NCBI GenBank assembly: GCA_029168955.1 | Contig: JAPDOI010001811.1 | Span: forward strand, 1-64,000 | DNA from: Aplectana chamaeleonis | Taxonomy: Eukaryota; Nematoda; Chromadorea; Rhabditida; Cosmocercidae | DNA length: 64,000 nucleotides | Direction: 5' to 3' | In this document: one piece after another, positions 1 through 15,000 of the stretch | How the letters are laid out: each line of letters starts with the position of its first letter | Numbering within the stretch: position 1 is the stretch's first letter | Notes under the pieces: generated by a model | Told to the model about the DNA's origin: nothing | Database searches by the model: none | What the model saw: the letters and a program-made list of their open reading frames with translations, nothing else | Translations under genes and position numbers: made by a program

Positions 1-3000
1 CTTTCGCACTCTCATTTGGGTCCCGCACACTTTCTACGGCGTCCGGCGCCTCCCACTGGGTCCCGCACACTTTCTACGGCGTTCTGCGCACACCCATTTG
101 GGTCCCGCACACACTTTCTACGGCGTTCTGCGCACACCCATTTGGGTCCCGCACACTTTCTACGGCGTCCGGCGCACTCCATTTGGGTCCCACACACTTT
201 CTACGGCGTTCTGCACGCACTCTCATTTGGGTCCCGCACACTTTCTACGGCGTCCGGCGCACTCATTTGGGTCCCGCACACTTTCTACGGCGTTCTGCGC
301 ACACCCATTTGGGTCCGCACACTTTCTACGGCGTCCGGCGCACCCCACGTTGGGTCCCACGCACTTTCTACGGCGTCCTGCGCACACCCATTTGGGTCCC
401 GCACACTTTCTACGGCGTTCTGGCGCACTCCCATTTGGGTCCGCACACTTTCTACGGCGTCCAGCGCACTCACTTGGGTCCCGCACACTTTCTACGGCGT
501 TCTGCGCACACCCATTTGGGTCCCACACTTTCTACGGCGTCCGGCGCACTCCGCATTTGGGTCCCGCACACTTTCTACGGCGTCCTGCGCACACCCATTT
601 GGGTCCGCACACTTTCTACGGCGTTCTGCGCACACCCATTTGGGTCCCACACTTTCTACGGCGTTCTGCGCACACTCATTCGGGTCCCGCACACTTTCTC
701 CGGCGTCCGGCGCACTGTCATTTGGGTCCCACACACTTTCTACGGCGTTCTGCGCACACTCATTTGGGTCCCGCACACTTTCTACGGCGTCCGGCGCACT
801 CCTATTTGGGTCCCGCACACTTTCTACGGCGTTCTGCGCACACCCATTTGGGTCCCGCACACTTTCTACGGCGTCCGGCGCACTCCCACGTGGGTCCCGC
901 ACACTTTCTACGGCGTCCGACGCACACCCATTTGGGTCCCGCACACTTTCTACGGCGTTCTGCGCACACTCATTTGGGTCCCGCACACTTTCTACGGCGT
1001 CCGCGCACTCTCATTTGGGTTCCACACACTTTCTAGGGCGTTCTGCGTACACCCATTTGGGTCTTGCACACTTTCTACGGCGTCCGGCGCACTCCCACCT
1101 GAGTCCCGCACACTTTCTACGGCGTCCGGTGCACTCCTACATGGGTCCCGCACACTTTCTACGACGTCCGACGCTCTCTCATTTGGGTCCCACACACTTT
1201 CTACGGCGTCCGGCGCACTCTCATTTGGGTCCCGCACACTTTCTACGGCGTTCTGCGCACGCCCATTTGGGTCCCGCACGCTTTCTACGGCGTCCGGCGC
1301 ACTCCCAATTGGGTCCCGCACGCTTTCTACGGCGTCCGGCGCACACCCATTTGGGTCACCACACTTTCTACGGCGTCCGGCGACTCTCACTCATTTGGGT
1401 CCCGCACACTTTCTACGGCGTTCTGCGCACACCCATTTGGGTCCGCACACTTTCTACGGCGTCCGGCACACTCCATTTGGGTCCCACACGCTTTCTACGG
1501 CGTTCTGCGCACTCTCATTTGGGTCCCGCACACTTTCTACGGCGTTCTGCGCACACCCATTTGGGTCCCGCACACTTTCTACGGCGTCCGGCGCACTTCC
1601 ATTTGGGTCCCACACACTTTCTACGGCGTTCTGCGCACACCCATTTGGGTCCCGCACACTTTCTACGGCGTTCCCGCGCACTCCCACTTGGGTCCCGCAC
1701 ACTTTCTACGGCGTTCTGCGCACTCTCATTTGGGTCCCCCACACTTTCTACGGCGTTCTGCGCACACCCATTTGGGTCCCGCACACTTTCTACGGCGTTC
1801 TGCGCACTCCCATTGGGTCCACACTTTCTACGGCGTCCCGCACTCCATTTGGGTCCCGCACACTTTCTACGGCGTTCTGCGCACACCATTGGGTCCCGCA
1901 CACTTTCTACGGCGTCCGCGCACACCCATTTGGGTCCCGCACACTTTCTACGGCGTCCGGCGCACTCTCATTTGGGTCCCACACTTTCTACGGCGTTCTG
2001 CGCACACCCATTTGGGTCCCGCACACTTTCTACGGCGTCCGGCGCACTCATTTGGGTCCCGCACACTTTCTACGGCGTTCTGCGCACACCCATTTGGGTC
2101 CGCACACACTTTCTACGGCGTCCGGCGCACTCCACTTGGGTCCCGCACACTTTCTACGGCGTCCGGCGCACTCTCATTTGGGTCCCACACACTTTCTACG
2201 GCGTTCTGCGCACACCCATTTGGGTCCCACACACTTTCTACGGCGTCCGGCGCACTCTCGTCCCACACTTTCTACGGCGTGGCGCACTCCCATTTGGGTC
2301 CCGCACACTTTCTACGGCGTCCGGCGCACTCTCATTTGGGTCCCGCACACTTTCTACGGCGTTCTGCGCACACCCATTTGGGTCCGCACACTTTCTACGG
2401 CGTTCGGCGCACTCTCATTTGGGTCCCGCACACTTTCTACGGCGTCCGGCGCACTCTCATTTGGGTCCACACACTTTCTGCGGCGTTCTGCGCACACCCA
2501 TTTGGGTCCCGCACACTTTCTACGGCGTCCGGCACTCTCATTTGGGTCCCGCACACTTTCTACGGCGTTCTGCGCACTCCATTTGGGTCCCTGCACACTT
2601 TCTACGGCGTTCTGCGCACTCCCATTTGGGTCCCGCACACTTTCTACGGCGTCCGGCGCACTCTCATTTGGGTCCCACACACTTTCTACGGCGTTCTGCG
2701 CACACCCATTTGGGTCCCGCACACTTTCTACGGCGTCCGGCGCACTCCCATTTGGGTCCCGCACACTTTCTACGGCGTTCTGCGCACACCCATTTGGGTC
2801 CCGCACACTTTCTACGGCGTTCTGCGCACTCATTTGGGTCCCACACACTTTCTGCGGCGTCCGGCGCACACTGATTTGGGTCCCGCACACTTTCTACGGC
2901 GTCCGGCGCACTCTCATTTGGGTCCCACACACTTTCTACGGCGTTCTGCGCACACCATTTGGGTCCCGCACACTTTCTACGGCGTCCGGCGCACTCCATT

Positions 3001-6000
3001 TGGGTCCCGCACACTTTCTACGGCGTTCTGCGCACACCCATTTGGGTCCCGCACACTTTCTACGGCGTCCGGCGCACACTCCATTTGGGTCCACACACTT
3101 TCTACGGCGTTCTGCGCACACCCATTTGGGTCCCGCACACTTTCTACGGCGTCCGGCGCACTCTCATTTGGGTCCCACACACTTTCTACGGCGTCCGGCG
3201 TTCTGCGCACACCCATTTGGGTCCCGCACACTTTCTACGGCGTCCGGCGCACTCCCGTGGGTCCCGCACACTTTCTACGGCGTTCTGCGCACACCCATTT
3301 GGGTCCCGCACACTTTCTACGGCGTTCTGCGCACTCCCATTTGGGTCCCACACACTTTCTACGGCGTCCGGCGCACTCTCATTTGGGTCCCGCACACTTT
3401 CTACGGCGTTCTGCGCACACCCATTTGGGTCCCACACACTTTCTACGGCGTTCGGCGCACACCATTTGGGTCCCGCACACACTTTCTACGGCGTCCGGCG
3501 CACACTCTCATTTGGGTCCCACACACTTTCTACGGCGTTCTGCGCACACCCATTTGGGTCCCGCACACTTTCTACGGCGTTCTGCGCACACCCATTTGGG
3601 TCCCGCACACTTTCTACGGCGTTCTGCGCACCCATTTGGGTCCCACACACTTTCTACGGCGTCCGGCGCTTCTGCTCACTTGGGTCCCGCACACTTTCTA
3701 CGGCGTCCGGCACTCCCCATTGGGTCCACACTTTCTACGGCGTTCTGCGCACACTCATTTGGGTCCCACACAATTTCTACGGCGTTCTGCGCACACCCAT
3801 TTGGGTCCCGTACACTTTCTACGGCGTCCGGCGCACTCCCATTGGGTCCCGCACACTTTCTACGGCGTTCGGCGCTCTCATTTGGGTCCCACACACTTTC
3901 TACGGCGTTCTGCGCACACCCATTTGGGTCCCGCACACTTTCTACGGCTTCCGGAGCACTCCCACTTGGGTCCCGCACACTTTCTACGGCGTTCTGCGCA
4001 CACCCATTTGGGTCCCACACACTTTCTACGGCGTTCTGCGCACACCCATTTGGGTCCCGCACACTTTCTACGGCGTCCGGAGCACTCTCATTTGGGTCCC
4101 GCACATTTACTACGGCGTTCTGCGCACACCCATTTGGGTCCCGTACACTTTCTACGGCGTTCCGCGCACACCCATTTGGGTCCCGCACACTTTCTACGGC
4201 GTTCTGCGCACGCCCATTTGGGTCCCACACACTTACTGCGGCGTTCTGCGCACATCCATTTGGGTCCCGCCCACTTTCTAGGGCGTTCTGCGCACACCCA
4301 TTTGGGTCCCATACACTTTCTACGGCCTTCTGCGCACACTCATTTGGGTCCCGCACACTTTCTACGGCGTTCTGCGCACGCCCATTTGGGTCCCACACAC
4401 TTTCTACGGCGTTCTGCGCACACCCATTTGGGTCCCACACACTTTCTACGGCGTTCTGCGCACACCCATTTGGGTCCCGCACACTTTCTACGGCGTCCGG
4501 CGCACTCCCACTTGGGTCCCGCACACTTTCTACGGCGTCCGGCGCACTCTCATTTGGGTCCCACACACTTTCTACGGCGTTCTGCGCACACTCATTTGGG
4601 TCCCACACACTTTCTACGGCGTTCTGCGCACACCCATTTGGGTCCCGTACACTTTCTACGGCGTCCGTCGCACTGTTATTTGGGTCCCACACACTTTCTA
4701 CAGCGTTCTGCGCACACTCATTTGGGTCCCACACACTTTCTACGGCGTTCTGCGCACACCCATTTGGGTCCCGTACACTTTCTACGGCGTCCTGCGAACT
4801 CTCATTTGGGTCCACACTTTCTACGGCGTTCTGCGCACACCCATTTGGGTCCGCACACTTTCTACGGCGTCCGGCGCACTCCCATTTGGGTCCGCACACT
4901 TTCTACGGCGTTCTGCGCACACCCATTTGGGTCCGCACACTTTCTACGGCGTCCGGCGCACTCATTTGGGTCCCACACACTTTCTACGGCGTTCTGCGCA
5001 CACCCATTTGGGTCCCGCACACTTTCTACGGCGTTCTGCGCACCCATTTGGGTCCCGCACACTTTCTACGGCGTCCGCACTCTCATTTGGGTCCCGCACA
5101 CTTTCTACGGCATTCTGCGCACACCCATTTGGGTCCCGCACACTTTCTACGGCGTCCGGCGCACTCTCATTTGGGTCCCACACACTTTCTACGGCGTTCT
5201 GCGCACACCCACTTGGGTCCCGCACACTTTCTACGGCGTCCGGCGCCCTCTCATTTGGGTCCCACACACTTTCTAGGGCGTTCTGTGCACACCCATTTGG
5301 GTCCCACACTCTTTCTACGGCGTTCTGCGCACACCCATTTGGGTCCCGCACACTTTCTACGGCGTCCGGCGCACTCCCACTTGGGTCCCACACTTTCTAC
5401 GGCGTTCTGCGCACACCATTTGGGTCCCGCACACTTTCTACGGCGTCCGGCGCACTCTCCATTTGGGTCCGCACACTTTCTACGGCGTTCTGCGCACACC
5501 CATTTGGGTCCCGCACACTTTCTACGGCGTCCGGCGCACTCCATTTGGGTCCCACACACTTTCTACGGCGTTCTGCGCACACCCATTTGGGTCCCGCACA
5601 CTTTCTACGGCGTCCGGCGCACTCTCATTTGGGTCCGCACACTTTCTACGGCGTCCGGCGCACTCTCATTTGGGTCCCGCACACTTTCTACGGCGTTCAG
5701 CGCACACCCATTTGGGTCCCGCACACTTTCTACGGCGTCCGGCGCACTCTCATTTGGGTCCCGCACACTTTCTACGGCGTTCTGCGCACACCCATTTGGG
5801 TCCCGCACACTTTCTACGGCGTCCGGCGCACTCCATTTGGGTCCCGCACACTTTCTACGGCGTCCGGCGCACTCTCATTTGGGTCCCACACACTTTCTAC
5901 GGCGTTCTGCGCACACCCATTTGGGTCCCGCACACTTTCTACGGCGTCCGGCGCACTCCCATTTGGGTCCGCACACTTTCTACGGCGTTCTGCGCACACC

Positions 6001-9000
6001 CATTTGGGTCCGCACACTTTCTACGGCGTCCGGCGCACTCCCACTTGGGTCCCGCACACTTTCTACGACGTTCTGCGCACACCCATTTGGGTCCCGCACT
6101 CTTTATAGGGCGTTCTGCGCACACCCATTTGGGTCCCGCACACTTTCTACGGCGTCCGGCACTCTCTCATTTGGGTCCCACACACTTTCTACGGCGTCCG
6201 GCGCACTCTCATTTGGGTCCACACACTTTCTACGGCGTTCTGCGCACACCCATTTGGGTCCCGCACACTTTCTACGGCGTCCGGCGCACACCCATTTGGG
6301 TCCCGCACACTTTCTACGGCGTTCTGCGCACACCCATTTGGGTCCCACACTTTCTACGGCGTCCGGCGCACTCCATTGGGTCCCGCACACTTTCTACGGC
6401 GTCCGGCGCACTCTCATTTGGGTCCCGCACACTTTCTACGGCGTTCTGCGCACACCCATTTGGGTCCACACACTTTCTACGGCGTTCTGCGCACACCCAT
6501 TTGGGTCCCGCACACTTTCTACGGCGTCCGGCGCACTCCATTTGGGTCCCACACACTTTCTACGGCGTTCTGCGCACACCCATTTGGGTCCCGCACACTT
6601 TCTACGGCGTTCTGCGCACTCCCATTTGGGTCCCGCACACTTTCTACGGCGTCCGGCGCACTCTCATTTGGGTCCCGCACACTTTCTACGGCGTTCTGCG
6701 CACACCCATTGGGTCCCGCACACTTTCTACGGCGTCCGGCGCACTCTCATTTGGGTCCCACACACTTTCTACGGCGTTCTGCGCACACCATTTGGGTCCC
6801 GCACACTTTCTACGGCGTCCGGCGCACTCTCATTTGGGTCCCGCACACTTTCTACGGCGTCCGGCGCACACCAATTTGGGTCCCACACACTTTCTACGGC
6901 GTTCTGCGCACACCCATTTGGGTCCCGCACACTTTCTACGGCGTTCTGCGCACTCCCATTTGGGTCCCGCACACTTTCTACGGCGTTCTGCACACTCATT
7001 TGGGTCCGCACACTTTCTACGGCGTTCTGCGCACACCCATTTGGGTCCCGCACACTTTCTACGGCGTCCGGCGCACTCCCTGGGTCCCACACACTTTCTA
7101 CGGTGTCCAGCGCACTCCCATTTTGGTCCCGCACACTTTCTACGGCGTCCGGCTCACACCCATTTGGGTCCCGCACACTTTCTACGGCGTTCTGCGCACA
7201 CCCATTTGGGTCCCGCCTACTTTCTACGGCGTCCGGCACACTCTAATTTGGGTCCCACGCACTTTCTACGGCGTCCGGCGCACTCTCATTTGGGTCCCAC
7301 ACACTTTCTACGGCGTTCTTAGCACACCCATTTGAATCCCACACGCTTTATACGGCGTTCTGCGCACACCCATTTGGGTCCCGCACACTTTCTACGGCGT
7401 CCGGCACACACCCACTTGGTTCCCGCACACTTTCTAGGGCGGACTGCGCACACCCATTTGGGTCCCGCACACCTTCTACGGCGTGCGGCGCACTCATTTG
7501 GGTCCCACACACTTTCTACGGCGTTCTGCGCACACCCATTTGGGTCCCGCACACTTTCTACGGCGTCCGGCGCACTCCATTTGGGTCCCGCACACTTTCT
7601 ACGGCGTTCTGCGCACACCCATTTGGGTCCCGCACACTTTCTACGGCGTTCTGCGCACACCCATTTGGGTCCCGCACACTTTCTACGGCGTCCGGCGCAC
7701 ACCCATTTGGGTCCCACACACTTTCTACGGCGTTCTGCGCACACCCATTTGGGTCCCGCACGCTTTCTACGGCATCTGGCGCACTCTCATTTGGGTCCCG
7801 CACACATTCTACGGCGTTCTTCGCACACCCATTTGGGTCCCGCACACTTTCTACGGCATCTGGCGCACTCTCATTTGGGTCCCACACACTTTCTACGGCG
7901 TTCTGCGCACACCCATTTGGGTCCCGCACACTTTCTACGGTGTCCGACGCACTCTCATTTGGGTCCCGCACACTTTCTACGGCGTTCTGCGCACTCCCAT
8001 TTGGGTCCCGCCCACTTTCTACGGTGTCCGATGCACTCTCATTTGGGTCCCGCACACCTTCTACGGCGTCTGGCGCACTCTCATTTGAGTCCCGCACACT
8101 TTCTACGGCGTTCTGCGCACACCATTTGGGTCCCGCACACTTTCTACGGCGTTCTGCGCACACCCATTTGGGTCCCGCACACTTTCTACGGCGTCCGGCG
8201 CACTCTCATTTGGGTCCCGCACTTTCTACGGCGTTCTGCGCACACCATTTGGGTCCCACACACTTTCTACGGCGTTCTGCGCACACCCATTTGGGTCCCG
8301 CACACTTTCTACGGCGTCCGGCGCACTCATTTGGGTCCCGCACACTTTCTACGGCGTTCTGCGCACTCCCATTTGGGTCCCACACACTTTCTACGGCGTT
8401 CTGCGCACACCATTTGGGTCCCGCACACTTTCTACGGCGTCCGGCGCACTCTCATTTGGGTCCCGCACACTTTCTACGGCGTTCTGCGCACACCCATTTG
8501 GGTCCCGCACACTTTCTACGGCGTCCGGCGCACTCCCATTTGGGTCCTGCACTTTCTACGGCGTTCTGCGCACTCCCATTTGGGTCCCGCACACTTTCTA
8601 CGGCGTTCTGCGCACACCCATTTGGGTCCCACACACTTTCTACGGCGTCCGGCGCACTCTCATTTGGGTCCGCACACTTTCTACGGCGTTCTGCGCACAC
8701 CATTTGGGTCCCGCACACTTTCTAGGGCGTTCTGCGCACCCCCATTTGGGTCCCGCACACTTTCTACGACGTCCGGCGTACTCTCATTTGGGTCCAGCAC
8801 ACTTTCTACGGCGTTCTGCGCACACCCATTTGGGTCTCACACACTTTCTACGGCGTCCGGCGCACTCTCCATTTGGGTACCGCACACTTTCTACGGCGTT
8901 CTGCGCACACCCATTTGGGTCCCACACACTTTGTACGGCGTACGGCGCACTCTCGTTTGGGTTCCGCACACTTTCTACGGCATTCTGCGCACAACCATTT

Positions 9001-12000
9001 GGGTCCCGCACACTCTCTACGGCGTTCTGCGCACTGTTCATTTGGGTCCACACACTTTCTACGGCGTCCGGCGCACACCCATTTGGGTCCCACACACTTT
9101 CTACGGCGTTCTGCGCACGCCCATTTGGGTCCCACACACTTTCTACGGCATTCTGCGCACGCGCATTTGGGTCCCAAACACTTTCTACGGCGTTCTGCGC
9201 ACACCATTTTGGTCCCGCACACTTTTTACGGCGTTCTGCGCACGCCCATTTGGGTCCCAAACACTTTCTACGGCGTTCTGCGCACGCCCATTTGGGTCCC
9301 AAACACTTTCTACGGCGTCCGGCGCACTCTTATTTAGGTCCCACATACTTACTACGGCGTCCTGCGAACTCTCATTTGGGTCCCACACACTTTCTACGGC
9401 GTTCTGCGCACTCTCATTTGGGTCCCACACACTTTCTACGGCGTTCTGCGCACACTCTTTTGGGTCCCGCACACTTTCTACGGCGTCCTGCGAACTCTCA
9501 TTTGGGTCCCACACACTTTCTACGGCGTTCTGCGCACACTCATTTGGGTCCCACACACTTTCTACGGCGTTCTGCGCACACCCATTTGGGTCCCGTACAC
9601 TTTCTACGGCGTCCTGCGAGCTCTCATTTGGGTCCCACACACTTTCTACGGCGTTCTGCGCACTCTCATTTGGGTCCCACACACTTTCTACGGCGTTCTG
9701 CGCACACCCATTTGAGTCTTGCGGGGTTCCGCACACTTTCTACGGCGTTCTGCGCACACCCATTTGGGTCCCGCACACTTTCTACGGCGTCCGGCGCACT
9801 CTCATTTGGGTCTCACACACTTTCTACGGCGTTCTGCGCACACCCATTTGGGTCCTGCACACTTTATACGGTGTCCGGCGCACTCTCATTTGGGTCCAGC
9901 ACACTTCCTACAGCGTCCGGCGCACTCCCACTTTGGTCCCGCACACTTTCTACGGCGTTCTGCGCACACCCATTTGGGTCCCGCACACTTTCTACGGCGT
10001 CCGGCGCACTCATTTGGGTCTCACACACTTTCTACGGCGTTCTGCGCACACCCATTTGGGTCCCTCACACTTTCTACGGCGTCCGGCGCACTCTCATTTG
10101 GGTTCCACAAACTTTCTACGGAGTTCTGCGCACACCCATTTGGGTCCCGCACACTTTTTGCGGCGTTCTGCGCACACCCATTTGGGTCCCTCACACTTTC
10201 TACGGCGTCCGGCGCACTCTCATTTGGGTTCCACAAACTTTCTACGGAGTTCTGCGCACACCCATTTGGGTCCCGCACACTTTCTACGGCGTCCGGCGCA
10301 CTCCCATTTGGGTCCCACACTTTCTACGGCGTTCTGCGCACACCCAGTTGGGTCCCGCACACTTTCTACGGCGTTCTGCGCACACCCATTTGGGTCCCGC
10401 ACACTTTCTACGACGTTCTGCGCACCCCCATTTGGCTCCCCCACACTTTCTACGGCGTTCTGCGCACTCTCATTTGGGTCTCACACACTTTTTACGGAGT
10501 TCTTCGCGCACCCATTTGGGTCCCGCACACTTTCTACGGCGTCCGGCGCACTCTCATTTGGGTCCCACACACTTTCTACGGCGTTCTGCGCACACCCATT
10601 TGGGTCCCTCACACTTTCTAGGGCGTTCTGCGCACACCCATTTGGGTCCCACACACCTTCTACAGCGTCCGGCGCACTCTCATTTGGGTCCCGCATACTT
10701 TCTACGGCGTTCTGCGCACACCCATTTGGGTCCCGCACACTTTCTACGACGTTCCGCGCACACCCATTTGGGTCCCACACACTTTCTAGGGCGTTCTGCG
10801 CACACCCATTTGGGTCCCGCACACTCTCTACGGCGTCCGGCGCACTCCATTTGGGTCCCACACACTTTCTCCGGCGTTCTGCGCACACCCATTTGGGTCC
10901 CTCACACTTTCTACGGCGTCCGGCGCACTCTCATTTGGGTTCCACACACTTTCTACGGAGTTCTGCGCACACCCATTTGGGTCCACACACTTTCTACGGC
11001 GTTCTGCGCACACCCATTTGGGTCCCACACACTTTCTACGGCGTCCGGCGCACTCATTTGGGTCCCGCACACTTTCTACGGCGTCCGGCGCACTCTCATT
11101 TGGGTCCCACACACTTTCTACGGCGTTCTGCGAACACCCATTTGGGTCCTACACACTTTCTACGGCGTCCGGCGCACTCCCACTTTGGTCCCACACACGT
11201 TCTACGGCGTTCTGCGCACACCCATTTGGGTTCCGCACACTTTCTACGGCGTCCGGCGCACTCTCATTTGGGTCCCACACACTTACTACGGCGTTCTGCG
11301 CACACCCATTTGGGTCCCGCACACTTTCTACGGCGTTCTGCGCACACCCATTTGGGTCCCGCACACTTTCTACGGCGTTCTGCGCACACCCATTTGGGTC
11401 CCGCACACTTTCTACGGCGTCCGGCGCACACCCGTTTGGGTCCCACACACTTTCTACGGCGTTCTGCGCACACCCATTTGGGTCCCCCACACTTTCTACG
11501 GCGTCCGGCGCACACCCATTTGGGTCCCACACACTTTCTACTGCGTTCGGCGCACTCTCATTTGGGTCCCACGCACTTACTTCGGCGTTCTGCGCACACC
11601 CATTTGGGTCCCGCACACTTTCTACGGCGTCCCGCGCACTCCCATTTGGGTCCCACACACTTTCTACGGCGTTCTGCGCACACCCATTTGATTCCCGCAC
11701 ACTTTCTACGGCGTCCGGCGCACTCCCATTTGGGTCCCACACACTTACTTCGGCGTTCTGCGCACACCCATTTAGGTCCCGCACACTTTCTAGGGCGTTC
11801 TGCGCACACCCATTTGGGTCCCACACACTTTCTACGGCGTTCTGCGCACACCCATTTGGGTCCACACACTTTCTACGGCGTTCTGCGCACACCCATTTGG
11901 GTCCCGCACACTTTCTACGGCGTTCTGCGAACACCCATTTGGGTTCCACACACTTTCTACGGTGTTCTGCGCACACCCATTTGGGTCCCGTACACTTTCT

Positions 12001-15000
12001 ACGGCGTCCGGCGCACACCCATTTGGGTCCCGCACACTTTCTACGGCGTCCGGCGCAGTCCCACTTGGGTCCCACACACTTTCTACGGCGTCCGGCGCAC
12101 TCTCATTTGGGTCCCACACACTTTCTACGGCGTTCTGCGCACACCCATTTAGGTCCCGCACACTTTCTACGGCGTTCTGTGCACACCCATTTGTGTCCCG
12201 CACACTTTCTACGGCGTTCTGCGCACACCAATTTGGGTCCCACACACTTTCTACGGCATTCTGCGCACACCCATTTGGGTCCCGCTAACTTTCTACGGCG
12301 TCCGCCGCACTCCCATTTGCGTCCCACACACTTTCTACGGCGTTCTGCGCACACCCATTTGGGTCCCGCACACTTACTACGGCGTTTTGCGCACACCCAT
12401 TTGGGTCCCGCACACTTTCTACGGCGTTCTGCGCACACCCATATGGGTCCCACACACTTTCTACGGCGTTCTGCGCACACCCATTTGGGTCCCGCACACT
12501 TTCTACGGCGTCCGGCGCACACCCATATGGGTCCCACACACTTTCTACGGCGTTCTGCGCACACCCATTTGGGTCCCGCACACTTTCTACGGCGTCCGGC
12601 GCGTTCCCACTTGGGTCCCGCACACTTTCTACGGCGTCCGGCGCACTCTCATATGGGTCCCACACACTTTCTACGGCGTTCTGCGCACACCCATTTGGGT
12701 CCCGCACAATTTCTACGGCGTCCGGCGCACTCCCACTTGGGTCCCGCACACTTTCTACGGCGTTCTGCGCACACCCATTTGGGTCCCACACACTTTCTAC
12801 GGCATTCTGCGCACACCCATTTGGGTCCCGCACACTTTCTACGGCGTCTTGCGCACACCAATTTGGGTCCCACACACTTTCTACGGCATTCTGCGCACAC
12901 CCATTTGGGTCCCGCACACTTTCTACGGCGTCCGGCGCACTCTCATTTGGGTCCCACACACTTTCTACGGCGTTCTGCGCACACCCATTTGGGTCCCACA
13001 CACTTTCTACGGCATTCTGCGCACACCCATTTGGGTCCCGCTAACTTTCTACGGCGTCCGGCGCACTCCCGTTTGCGTCCCACACACTTTCTACGGCGTC
13101 CGGCGCACTCTCATTTGGGTCCCGCACACTTTCTACGGCGTTCTGTGCACACCCATTTGTGTCCCGCACACTTTCTACGGCGTCCGGCGCACTCTCATTT
13201 GGGTCCCGCACACTTTCTACGGCGTCCGGCGCACCATTTGGGTCCGCACACTTTCTACGGCGTTCTGCGCACACCATTTGGGTCCCGCACACTTTCTACG
13301 GCGTCCGGCGCACTCCCATTTGGGTCCCGCACACTTTCTACGGCGTTCTGCGCACACCCATTTGGGTCCCACACACTTTCTACGGCGTCCGGCGCACTCC
13401 ATTTGGGTCCACACACTTTCTACGGCGTTCTGCGCACACCCATTTGGGTCCCGCACACTTTCTACGGCGTCCTGCGCACTCCCATTTGGGTCCCGCACAC
13501 TTTCTACGGCGTCCGCACTCTCATTTGGGTCCCACACACTTTCTACGGCGTTCTGCGCACACCCATTTGGGTCCCGCACACTTTCTACGGCGTCCGGCGC
13601 ACTCCACGTGGGTCCCACACACTTTCTACGGCGTTCTGCGCACACCCATTTGGGTCCCGCACACTTTCTACGGCGTTCTGCGCACTCCATTTGGGTCCCG
13701 CACACTTTCTACGGCGTTCTGCGCACACCCATTTGGGTCCCACACACTTTCTACGGCGTCCGGCGCACACCCATTTGGGTCCCACACACTTTCTACGGCG
13801 TTCTGCGCACACCCATTTGGGTCCCGCACACTTTCTACGGCGTCCGGCGCACACTCCCATTTGGGTCCCACACACTTTCTACGGCGTTCTGCGCACACCC
13901 ATTTGGGTCCCGCACACTTTCTACGGCGTCCGGCGCACTCCCACTTGGGTCCCGCACACTTTCTACGGCGTCCGAGCACACTCATTTGGGTCCCGCACAC
14001 TTTCTACGGCGTTCTGCGCACACCCATTTGGGTCCCGCACACTTTCTACGGCGTCCGGCGCACTCCATTTGGGTCCCACACACTTTCTACGGCGTTCTGC
14101 GCACACCCATTTGGGTCCCGCACACTTTCTACGGCGTTCTGCGCACTCCCATTTGGGTCCCGCACACTTTCTACGGCGTTCTGCGCACACCCATTTGGGT
14201 CCCACACACTTTCTACGGCGTTCTGCGCACACCCATTTGGGTCCCGCACACTTTCTACGGCGTCCGGCGCACCCATTTGGGTCCCACACACTTTCTACGG
14301 CGTTCTGCGCACACCCATTTGGGTCCCACACTTTCTACGGCGTTCTGCGCACACCATTTGGGTCCCACACACTTTCTACGGCGTTCTGCGCACACCCATT
14401 TGGGTCCCACACACTTTCTACGGCGTTCTGCGCACACCCATTTGGGTCCCACACACTTTCTACGGCGTTCCGGCGCACTCCCATTTGGGTCCCGCACACT
14501 TTCTACGGCGTTCTGCGCACCCATTTGGGTCCCACACACTTTCTACGGCGTACTGCGCACACCCATTAGGGTCCCGCACACTTTCTACGGCGTTCTGCGC
14601 ACACTCATTTGGGTCCCACACACTTTCTACGTCGTTCTGCGCACACTCATTTGGGTCGCACACACGTTCTACGGCGTCCGGCGCACTCCCATTTGGGTCC
14701 CACACACTTTCTACGGCGTACTGCGCACACCCATTAGGGTCCCGCACACTTTCTACGGCGTCCTACGTACTCTCATTTGGGTCCCACACACTTTCTACGG
14801 CGTTGTGCGCACACCCATTTGGGACCCGCACATTTTCTACGGCGTCCTGCGCACTCTCATTTGGGTCCCACACACTTTCTACGGCGTCCGGCGCACTGTT
14901 ATTTGGGTCCCACACACTTTCTACGGCGTTCTGCGCACACCCATTTGGGTCCCGCACACTTTCTACGGCGTCCGGCGCACTCCCATTGGGTCCCGCACAC

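Noticed and set aside
183..5276. Open frame of about 1,700 codons with 14-residue repeats
   Set aside because: It is Sat42-A read in one of five stop-free frames. Overlapping frames on both strands are equally open, and it changes repeat phase at each indel without any unique domain.
1688..7246. Open frame of about 1,850 codons as a giant repeat protein
   Set aside because: Same explanation: a 42-bp satellite without stops. The frame passes through three different amino-acid repeat types (HFLRR, TFYGV and TLSTA series) as indels shift it, which a selected protein would not do.
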